This document shows, one piece after another, positions 6,998 through 13,220 of a stretch of DNA of 16,609 nt. The position numbers were made by a program, and so were the translations under genes. The notes beneath the pieces are model-generated. The model did no database searches, was not told the DNA's origin, and saw only the letters and a list, made by a program, of their open reading frames with translations. Origin of the DNA: UBA7662 sp041688385 (lineage in GTDB: Bacteria > Bacteroidota > Bacteroidia > UBA7662); NCBI GenBank assembly GCA_041688385.1, contig JBDNIH010000001.1:1-16609 (forward strand). Direction: 5' to 3'. Position 1 is the first letter of the stretch; the number at the start of each line of letters is the position of its first letter.

Positions 6998-7842
6998 AAC
7001 TACTTAAACGCCTGCGCTACACTTTCTTTTACGGGAATATCTGGATTGCTTCAGGGGCTGCGTTTAGTTGTTGGCAAACCGCTGTTGTCCTGCAGCTCGA
7101 ATTGGCACCCTTGCTGGTGGTTTTTGTATTTTGCGCAACATTATTTAGCTACAATTTCGATCGGTATACCGAAAGACTTGCCTTTTCGGAGAGCTACCAA
7201 ACCCGGCACCAATGGTTATTTGATCACCGCAAAGAGCTGGCTTTTTTTACTATTCTGCCTGGCGTAGCTTGGGTAATTTTATGTTTCTGGCTACCAATGC
7301 CCGTGCTTATTTGGCTCATTCATCTCGGGCTTATTTCGGTAGGTTATTCCGTTCCACTCTGGAAAATGAAAAACGGCGAACGATTTGCCTTGCGAAAAAT
7401 CGGCCTGACCAAAGCCCTGTTTGTGGCTTATGTATTCGCTGCTGTGGGTGTTGGTTTGCCTGTCGTTTGGTCGGGATACGCCTTTGATAGCCGTTTTTTA
7501 ATCGAGTTTTTTGCCCGATTTTGCTTCCTCCTCGCTTTATGTATCCCCTTTGATTTGCGCGACGAGCCTATCGACCGCAGTCATGGTATGCTTACGCTAC
7601 CCGTGCTGCTTGGCCCGACCAATGCCATGAAACTGGCGTACTTTTTATTGGCCATTCAAGCGCTTTTGCTTGCTTTTTATTTACCGGCGATACCGCTGGT
7701 GTTACTGGTAGTTAGTCTGCTTTATGCCGCTTATGCCATGTTTAACGCTGTAAAAAAAGGTCACGACATGGCCTATTCCGCAGGCATTGATGGTGCTATC
7801 GTGCTACAGGCGTTGTTGATGGGCATTGGCTTTGCCCTTTAA
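6994..7842 (+). CDS. UbiA-like integral membrane protein
   Basis: A 282-residue protein with about eight hydrophobic segments. Two Asp-rich sites match the UbiA prenyltransferase superfamily: YNFDRYTER (53-61) in the first cytoplasmic loop, a reduced form of NDxxDxxxD, and FDLRDEPIDR (186-195) with Asp187, Asp190 and Asp194 in the second. GYSVPLWKMKN (117-127) resembles the YS-P-R/K segment that often follows. The substrate cannot be told; candidates would be a polyprenyl or tetraprenyl transfer step. The first Asp motif is weaker than in active enzymes. The ATG overlaps the TGA of the nuclease gene (ATGA at 6994-6997), so the two are translationally coupled, though no functional link is evident. 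Confidence 0.65.
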   Translation: MKLLKRLRYTFFYGNIWIASGAAFSCWQTAVVLQLELAPLLVVFVFCATLFSYNFDRYTERLAFSESYQTRHQWLFDHRKELAFFTILPGVAWVILCFWLPMPVLIWLIHLGLISVGYSVPLWKMKNGERFALRKIGLTKALFVAYVFAAVGVGLPVVWSGYAFDSRFLIEFFARFCFLLALCIPFDLRDEPIDRSHGMLTLPVLLGPTNAMKLAYFLLAIQALLLAFYLPAIPLVLLVVSLLYAAYAMFNAVKKGHDMAYSAGIDGAIVLQALLMGIGFAL

Positions 7843-7854
7843 GCCTTACTTTTG
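7826..7854 (+). promoter_or_regulatory. likely promoter of the rRNA methyltransferase gene
   Basis: TACTTTTG at 7847-7854 is a full match to the Bacteroidota -7 box TAnnTTTG, and TTG at 7826-7828 sits 18 bases upstream as a -33 element. The box ends five bases before the ATG at 7860, so transcription would start at or just before the start codon, giving a leaderless or nearly leaderless mRNA. Confidence 0.45.
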
Positions 7855-7859
7855 CCCCC

Positions 7860-9035
7860 ATGTTTGCCAAACTTGTCCTCAAAAGCGGTCGCGACCGCTC
7901 TATCCGCAACCGCCACCCTTGGCTATTCTCCGGCGCTGTTAAAACTTGGCCAGAGGCTGAAAATGGTGATATCATCGCCGTCACCGATAGTGGCGACCAG
8001 CTATTGGGATACGGTTTTTATTCACCCAAAAGCCAGATATGTTGTCGGGTTTTTGACTTTACCCGGACCGAAGTGACTGTTTTTGAAGCGGACTATTGGT
8101 ATGCCAAAATTGAAGGTGCGCATCGTCTCCGCCAGCGTTTTCTCGACCCCAAACAAACCAACTGTTTTCGGCTGCTGCATGCCGAAGGAGATTTCCTGCC
8201 CGGTGTAATTGCCGATGTATATGGTGATGTGGTGGTGATGCAGGTGCTGATTAAGGGCATAGAACATATTTTCCCAACCATCGAAGCAGCCATGCACCAA
8301 ATTGGCTTCCCCCACATCTACCTCAAACAAAAAGAAAATTCCGGTTTCCTCGAAGCGGTGAGCTTAGCGAAAGGCTGGCGCGGTGAAGCGGTACCTATGC
8401 CACTAACAGTACTCGAAAATGGCATTAAGTTTATTGTTGACGTAGAAACTGGTCAGAAAACCGGCTTTTTCATCGACCAACGTGAAAACCGCGCCCTGAC
8501 CAAGGACTATGTGAAAGACAAAATAGTGCTCAATGCCTTCAGTTATACCGGCGGTTTCAGTTTGTACGCTTTGGCCGGTGGTGCTGCCGAAGTACATTCG
8601 GTCGACATTTCTAAAGACGCCATTGCTCGTGCCGATGCCATGGTGAAACTAAACTTCCCTGAGGCCAAACACAACGCGATTGTAGCAGACTGTTTCGATT
8701 ATCTCAGACATTGTGAAACCAAATACGACGTGATTGTGCTCGATCCGCCAGCTTTTGCCAAAAATGCGAAGGCGGTACCGAACGCAGCACGAGGTTATAA
8801 AGACCTGAACCTGCTCGCGATGAAAAATCTACGCCCAGGAGGGCTGCTTTTTACCTACAGCTGTTCTCAGAACATCAGCCCCGACTTGTTCCGGAAAATT
8901 GTCTTCGGCGCAGCTGTTGATGCCGGCCGTGAGGTACGTATACTTCGCTTTTTATCCCAAGCAGACGACCATCCCATTAATATCTATCATCCCGAAGGGG
9001 AATACCTCAAGGGATTGTTGTTGTATGTGGCCTAG
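7860..9035 (+). CDS. rlmI: RlmI-type 23S rRNA (cytosine-C5) methyltransferase
   Basis: A 391-residue protein, near the length of E. coli RlmI, which methylates C1962 of 23S rRNA with S-adenosylmethionine. An N-terminal PUA-type RNA-binding domain spans about 1-70 (KSGRDRSIRNRHPWLFSGAV, then GDIIAV). A linker domain follows (GVIADVYGDVVVMQ, 115-128). The Rossmann methyltransferase domain has NAFSYTGGFSLYA (225-237) as the SAM-binding loop, Asp249 at the end of the second strand, VLDPPAFAK (293-301) as motif IV, and SCSQN (334-338) with the catalytic Cys335. The ATG follows the UbiA-like stop by 17 bases and has its own promoter-like sequence. No hairpin with a T-run follows directly. The symbol is by family; the exact target base is not shown by sequence. 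Confidence 0.9.
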   Translation: MFAKLVLKSGRDRSIRNRHPWLFSGAVKTWPEAENGDIIAVTDSGDQLLGYGFYSPKSQICCRVFDFTRTEVTVFEADYWYAKIEGAHRLRQRFLDPKQTNCFRLLHAEGDFLPGVIADVYGDVVVMQVLIKGIEHIFPTIEAAMHQIGFPHIYLKQKENSGFLEAVSLAKGWRGEAVPMPLTVLENGIKFIVDVETGQKTGFFIDQRENRALTKDYVKDKIVLNAFSYTGGFSLYALAGGAAEVHSVDISKDAIARADAMVKLNFPEAKHNAIVADCFDYLRHCETKYDVIVLDPPAFAKNAKAVPNAARGYKDLNLLAMKNLRPGGLLFTYSCSQNISPDLFRKIVFGAAVDAGREVRILRFLSQADDHPINIYHPEGEYLKGLLLYVA

Positions 9036-9329
9036 TTGCTGGAATTTTTGGCTAACCGGGGTTTTGGTTCAACAGTTTTTTGGTAAAACAGCGTTAATGA
9101 TTAAACGGTGCTCAACCCATCTGTAACCTCTGTTTTCTAGGATAATATTTGGGCAACTCCTATTCAGTAACGATTTGTCTGCCGGCTCGGGTAGAGGCCT
9201 AAATAGGCCTCAAATCGGGAATAATTATGAAATGGGCTTCTATATACTTCTTTATTCGCGTTTTCAGCTGACCATATACTTTCCGTTCTTACCTATTCCA
9301 GACGTCTTTTTGCATAATAAAAATTGGAG
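9036..9329. other. gene-free interval after rlmI
   Basis: No open frame of convincing protein character is seen. A perfect 18-base palindrome lies at 9194-9211. A T-rich patch just after the rlmI stop (9040-9085) has only a four-base-pair stem and is not a good terminator. Confidence 0.4.
9194..9211. repeat. perfect palindrome, GAGGCCTA-AA-TAGGCCTC
   Basis: Eight-base arms flank two central adenines. As RNA it would form a seven-base-pair stem with a four-base loop. Neither strand has a following T-run, so it is not a standard terminator. It could be a protein-binding site or a small repeat unit. Confidence 0.6.
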
Positions 9330-9683
9330 TTAAATGTCAATCCCAATGATGCAGATTGTATGGTTAATGCCCGCAAAGTGGTTGGGAACAAAGGAATAAA
9401 GCGTCATACTACTATCAGATAAATAGCAGCCGAAGGCCACTGCATCGGCAAACATACTGTCAATTTCAGCTGAAATGCTTAGGCTTCTACCACTGTTGTC
9501 GATGCCAACTACTTTGATAACGTTATAACTAAACTCAATTGGAGGAGGAGGAGTACAACTGTTGCCTAACTTCAATCCAAAACCTATTATCATCACCAGT
9601 ATCACCCTGGAATACGATGTTGGTTTAAAGCAGTGTGTTTTTAACCGCTCATCCCGACTTCTATTGATCCAGTTCCTAATCAT
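9330..9683 (-). CDS. small lipoprotein-like hypothetical, possibly truncated
   Basis: The frame gives 117 residues from the ATG at 9683, but the N-terminal 25 residues look non-native. A hydrophobic run (VILVMIIGFGLKL) leads to LGNSC with Cys43, a lipobox, then PPPP. Alternative starts are GTG codons at residues 27 and 30 and the ATG at residue 31; none gives a textbook basic signal-peptide N-terminus. The mature part (FSYNVIKVVGIDNSGR, then EIDSMFADAVAFGCYLSD) resembles the N-terminal section of small Bacteroidota surface lipoproteins, which are usually about twice this length. The protein stops soon after, so it may be the front part of a broken gene. No function can be given. Confidence 0.4.
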   Translation of the reverse strand: MIRNWINRSRDERLKTHCFKPTSYSRVILVMIIGFGLKLGNSCTPPPPIEFSYNVIKVVGIDNSGRSLSISAEIDSMFADAVAFGCYLSDSSMTLYSFVPNHFAGINHTICIIGIDI

Positions 9684-9814
9684 TGGTCAACTTTTAAAAA
9701 TTAGTGTGGTTTTCGTACTTGTCTTACCAAAACGACTGTCCATTTAGGTGCTTTTTTTTGAATGACAAATTCATTTTCAAGCGGTAAAATAGAACGCTAA
9801 CTTTTAAGTTATTC

Positions 9815-9847
9815 AAAAAACCAGCTAGATAAGATAGCCGGTTTTTT
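9815..9847. terminator. bidirectional intrinsic terminator
   Basis: AAAAAACCAGCTA (9815-9827) pairs with TAGCCGGTTTTTT (9835-9847) over 13 positions with one A-C mismatch and a seven-base loop. Each strand ends in six T residues. No complete gene ends directly into it from either side, so it may be left over from a lost gene or may insulate the lipoprotein-like gene. Confidence 0.75.
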
Positions 9848-9966
9848 AAACTGTATGGCACGAAGTAAAGCTGAGTTTTGGACGAAGTTGGAGAGTCAGT
9901 GATTTGAAAATCTAATTCTATCACAATAGCGATATATGGGAACTAGCCGAAAATGACAACCCATAA

Positions 9967-10003
9967 AAAAAGTCCCATCCGCTTAGAGGGGATGGGACTT
10001 TTT
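9967..10003 (-). terminator. intrinsic terminator of the cytochrome c lipoprotein gene
   Basis: AAAAAGTCCCATCC (9967-9980) pairs perfectly with GGATGGGACTTTTT (9990-10003) around a nine-base loop. It lies 15 bases past the stop of the minus-strand cytochrome gene, and the minus strand ends in a run of seven T residues. The plus strand also ends in T residues, so it can work both ways. Confidence 0.9.
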
Positions 10004-10018
10004 AGTGTGTTGGACGAA

Positions 10019-10477
10019 TTAAGCTTGTTTGGTCAAATCGCGCAGATAATTAATCAGGTTCCAACCATCTTCATCAGAAATGCCGTAGGTCGAGATTTTC
10101 AACATGGCGCCTCTTCCGCTGAGGAGTTTCCAATGGATTTCACCATCGGTTTGGGCAGGGACTTTTTCTTGGAGATTGGCGGCTTTCACTGCAATTCCAG
10201 CAGGTGCGTCACCTAAACCGGCTTCACCGTGACAGCTTACACAATACTGAGAAAAAACAGCTTTTCCTTTTTCACTCGATTCAACCGACATGGCAATTGG
10301 ATTAGTGACCGTTTTTGCTTCTTCTGGAGCTGTCCAAACTGGAGGATCAACTGCGATTTCTTCGGCTGTAACAGGTGCTTCAGTCGACGTTTCCGTGCTT
10401 TCGCCACCGCCACAAGCAACAGTGCCGAAGGTAAAGCCGATAATGGCTAGCGCAAATAGTAGGTTTCTTTTTGTCAT
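10019..10477 (-). CDS. lipoprotein c-type cytochrome, monoheme
   Basis: A 152-residue protein. The signal peptide has the lipobox TVAC with Cys22, so the mature protein should be lipid-anchored. It is followed by an acidic, Thr- and Glu-rich linker (25-60) and a single class I cytochrome c domain with CVSCH (79-83) and a likely Met ligand at 125 (GRGAMLKI). The C-terminal helix is WNLINYLRDL (139-148). It would carry electrons on the periplasmic side. It is divergent from the cbb3 oxidase operon by about 155 bases, which makes it a candidate donor to, or partner of, that oxidase; this is inferred from position. It has its own promoter and terminator, so it is transcribed alone. A diheme or enzymatic role is excluded by the single CxxCH. 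Confidence 0.85.
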   Translation of the reverse strand: MTKRNLLFALAIIGFTFGTVACGGGESTETSTEAPVTAEEIAVDPPVWTAPEEAKTVTNPIAMSVESSEKGKAVFSQYCVSCHGEAGLGDAPAGIAVKAANLQEKVPAQTDGEIHWKLLSGRGAMLKISTYGISDEDGWNLINYLRDLTKQA

Positions 10478-10499
10478 GATAAAGACTTTTAAGTAATGA

Positions 10500-10529
10500 C
10501 AAAGTTATGACAGCTTTGTTTGTAATCAA
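10500..10529 (-). promoter_or_regulatory. promoter of the cytochrome c lipoprotein gene
   Basis: On the minus strand TTG (10529-10527) is followed after exactly 19 bases by TAACTTTG (10507-10500), a full match to the Bacteroidota sigma-factor consensus TTG-N19-TAnnTTTG. The start codon is 22 bases past the box, leaving a leader of roughly 15-18 bases. Confidence 0.7.
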
Positions 10530-10578
10530 CGCGAATTCTTATAACATTAACAGATTTAAGCGCATATAAAATATATTC

Positions 10579-10592
10579 GGATAAATATATCC
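10579..10592. promoter_or_regulatory. possible operator, GGATA-N4-TATCC, upstream of ccoI
   Basis: GGATA (10579-10583) and TATCC (10588-10592) form a short dyad with a four-base centre, the spacing used by CRP/FNR-type regulators, 41 bases before the ATG of ccoI. The half-sites are not FNR consensus, and the flanks are AT-rich, so chance is possible. No clear -7 box was found for the operon. Confidence 0.15.
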
Positions 10593-10633
10593 CTATATTG
10601 AAAACTCTTATTTATCTTGCGCTATCCTTTGAA

Positions 10634-13048
10634 ATGGCCACACAGCAAACCACCACTTCCACCCGATTTAAATGTGCGCACTGCGGCGATGCTGCTACTG
10701 GTGCGCTTACAGATCGGCAGGGAAATGCGTTTTGCTGTCAAGGCTGTGCTTCGGTGCATGGACTACTGTATCAATTTAATCTGGGAAATTTTTATGAGCT
10801 GTCGGACCTAAAAGCTGTAAAACCAAGGGAGATTGAACAGAGCCGCTACGATCACTTGGACGACCAGAGTGTTGAGTCCCTCTTTTTAAGCTATCAAGAT
10901 GAGCAGATTTACAAAGTGAGCTTAAAGCTGCCGCAAATTCATTGTGCCGCCTGTATCTATCTGCTCGAAAATTTATATCGATTTGATGCTGGTGTGGTCC
11001 GGAGCGAAGTCGACTTTCTAAAAAAAGAAGCCCATTTTACCGTAAAAAAACAAAAATTATCCTTCAAGGCATTGGTGATTTTGTTGGCACAACTCGGTTA
11101 CGAGCCCCAGCTCCACCATGGTCTGGATCAAAACAAAACAGTTGCCGATGAAGAAAAGGCACTCATTCGCCGGCTGGCCGTAGCCGGATTTATATTCGGC
11201 AACATCATGCTGCTCAGTTTCCCAGAATATCTATCGCCGGGTGGCGTTCAAGAACCACTTCTGCGTTCGGTTATACAAACACTTATCATTCTGCTTTCTC
11301 TGCCCCTGCTCTTTTACAGTGGCCGAAGTTATTTTGAGCAAGCATGGCTTGGCCTGCGCAAACGCGACCTGAACATCAACATCCCCATCGCTTTGGGTAT
11401 GCTTGCCTTGTTTGGGCGGTCGGTTTTTGAGATTGTGAGCGGCATAGGACATGGTTATCTGGATTCATTGGCTGCCTTGATTTTTTTCTTGTTGATTGGC
11501 CGTTATTTCCAACAAAAAACCTACGATCACCTCAGCTTTGAGCGGGATTACCGTTCATTTTTCCCCTTGGGCGTGACCCGCTCACGCCCCAACCAGGCCA
11601 ACGAAGAAGTGCCCATCAGCAAATTGCAAGCTGGTGATCACATTTTGGTGCGCAACGATGAGATTATCCCAACCGATTCGATTTTAAACTCCACAAGTAC
11701 CCTCATCGACTACAGCTTTGTAACTGGAGAAAGTGCCTTACAGGAAAAATTCCGGGGAGACGTATTGTATGCTGGTGGTAAAATTGCTGGTCCGCTGGTA
11801 GAGCTCGAAGTCATTAAAGCCGTTGCCCAAGGTTATCTCACCCGGCTGTGGAACCAGGAATACTTCAGCAAAGGGCAGGACGACCCATTTAAAACCATCA
11901 CCAACCGCATCAGTCAATATTTCACCCCTGCCATATTACTTTTAGCAGTAGGTGGATTACTTTTTTGGCTGCCCACCTCAGCAGGAACCGCTTTTCAGGT
12001 ATTTGCAGCGGTATTAATCATTGCCTGCCCTTGCGCCTTGGCATTATCAGCTCCTTTTACATATGGTCATGCCATGCGTATCCTAGGGCGCAACGGTTTA
12101 TTTGTGAAGAACAGCGCGGTGGTTGATAAACTATCCCAGCTCAAACAAATCGTTTTTGACAAGACAGGCACCCTCACCCGTCGCGACCAGGCCGGGCTCG
12201 ATTTAAGTGCGCTTAATTGGGAAGAAAATGACCAGATGTTGGTCAAAACTGCATGTCAGCACAGTACCCACCCGCTTTCTCGGCAACTTGCCGATGTTTT
12301 GTCTTGTTCGGTATACGACCATACCGACCTCTACGACGAGCAACAGGGAAAAGGTATTTTAGCCCTGATACAGGGTCATGAAGTGGTGATTGGCTCGGCT
12401 ACTTTTGTCGGGTTGAATGAGATTGGCCACAACCAAGGCACCCGCGTTTATATCCGTATCGACAACAATATTTTAGGCTTTGTACGCTTCAAAAACCACT
12501 ACCGCAAGGGCATGGAGAACAGCATAGCTACATTAAGCGACACCTATACGTTGGCGGTATTGTCGGGCGATAACGACCAGGAAAGGCATTATTTACAACA
12601 AGTATTTGGTCAGCAGACCAACATTCGTTTTAACCAATCACCGGCCGGCAAACTCGAATCCATACAAAACATGAAGCAGCATGATTTGGGTTTATTGATG
12701 ATGGTTGGTGACGGTTTAAATGATGCGGCTGCCCTGCGTCAGGCCGATATTGGCATGGCGGTGAGTGAAAAAAGTGGTCAGTTCACCCCGGCGAGTGATG
12801 TAATTATCGATGCCGAGCAATTGAGCAAACTGCATCAGCTTTTACGTTTTGTGCGCCAAACACGTATTATAATTTTTTCTAATCTGTCCTTATCTCTAAT
12901 TTACAATATCACCGGGCTGAGTTTTGCGCTGAGTGGGCTGTTGACCCCCGTTGTTAGCGCCATACTTATGCCCGTGAGCAGTATCACGGTGGTATTGAAT
13001 GCCACATTGATGAATCGTTACTTTGCCACTAAAAACAAACTCCGCTAA
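10634..13048 (+). CDS. ccoI: CcoI copper-transporting P1B-type ATPase for cbb3 oxidase assembly
   Basis: An 804-residue protein from this ATG; a TTG at 10598 would add 12 unrelated hydrophobic residues and is less likely. It exports copper across the inner membrane for insertion into the CcoN CuB site. The order is: an N-terminal metal-binding Cys cluster (CAHC at 14-17 and CCQGC at 34-38), an HMA-like domain with IHCAAC (Cys104 and Cys107), two membrane segments, TGES (364-367) of the actuator domain, the CPC metal site (465-467), DKTGTLT with the phosphorylated Asp509, STHPLS (HP at 546-547), GDGLNDAAA (692-700) and final membrane helices. The CPC and the Cys cluster fit the CcoI/FixI subgroup. 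ccoS overlaps its stop by one base, and the operon order confirms the role. Confidence 0.93.
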   Translation: MATQQTTTSTRFKCAHCGDAATGALTDRQGNAFCCQGCASVHGLLYQFNLGNFYELSDLKAVKPREIEQSRYDHLDDQSVESLFLSYQDEQIYKVSLKLPQIHCAACIYLLENLYRFDAGVVRSEVDFLKKEAHFTVKKQKLSFKALVILLAQLGYEPQLHHGLDQNKTVADEEKALIRRLAVAGFIFGNIMLLSFPEYLSPGGVQEPLLRSVIQTLIILLSLPLLFYSGRSYFEQAWLGLRKRDLNINIPIALGMLALFGRSVFEIVSGIGHGYLDSLAALIFFLLIGRYFQQKTYDHLSFERDYRSFFPLGVTRSRPNQANEEVPISKLQAGDHILVRNDEIIPTDSILNSTSTLIDYSFVTGESALQEKFRGDVLYAGGKIAGPLVELEVIKAVAQGYLTRLWNQEYFSKGQDDPFKTITNRISQYFTPAILLLAVGGLLFWLPTSAGTAFQVFAAVLIIACPCALALSAPFTYGHAMRILGRNGLFVKNSAVVDKLSQLKQIVFDKTGTLTRRDQAGLDLSALNWEENDQMLVKTACQHSTHPLSRQLADVLSCSVYDHTDLYDEQQGKGILALIQGHEVVIGSATFVGLNEIGHNQGTRVYIRIDNNILGFVRFKNHYRKGMENSIATLSDTYTLAVLSGDNDQERHYLQQVFGQQTNIRFNQSPAGKLESIQNMKQHDLGLLMMVGDGLNDAAALRQADIGMAVSEKSGQFTPASDVIIDAEQLSKLHQLLRFVRQTRIIIFSNLSLSLIYNITGLSFALSGLLTPVVSAILMPVSSITVVLNATLMNRYFATKNKLR

Positions 13049-13218
13049 TGGAAATTATCGTCCTTTTGATTTGCATTTCACTGCTGGTGGCCCTTGGTTT
13101 CCTAGCCGCCTTTATCTGGAGTATCCGTAGCGGGCAATACGACGATAATTATACTCCTGGCATCCGCATACTTTTTGAAGATTCGACCGAAACCTCTGAT
13201 AAACAACCTAAAGCGTAA
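13048..13218 (+). CDS. ccoS: CcoS, cbb3 oxidase maturation protein
   Basis: A 56-residue protein, the size typical of CcoS. One membrane helix (about 3-26, IIVLLICISLLVALGFLAAF) is followed by the family signature SGQYDD (28-33) and TPGIRILFED (36-45). CcoS is needed for heme and copper insertion into CcoN in the bacteria where it was studied. The A of its ATG is the last base of the ccoI stop codon, so translation is coupled. Two bases separate its stop from the ATG of ccoNO. Confidence 0.92.
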   Translation: MEIIVLLICISLLVALGFLAAFIWSIRSGQYDDNYTPGIRILFEDSTETSDKQPKA

Positions 13219-13220
13219 TT

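Larger units (their letters stand above)
9684..10018. other. gene-free interval containing two terminators
   Basis: This interval holds two strong hairpin terminators (9815-9847 and 9967-10003) and about 120 bases between them with no convincing gene. A 15-codon frame beginning ATG at 9855 on the plus strand looks protein-like but is too short to judge. No tRNA or other RNA fold was recognised. Confidence 0.4.

Noticed and set aside
9036..9090. Possible terminator after rlmI
   Set aside because: The best stem is only four base pairs (AACC/GGTT) and the T-runs are not adjacent to it.
9724..9924. 66-residue minus-strand frame
   Set aside because: It runs through the hairpin terminator at 9815-9847 and has no recognisable features.
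10229..10496. Plus-strand frames over the cytochrome c gene
   Set aside because: They are antisense shadows of a gene with a clear lipobox, CxxCH, promoter and terminator.
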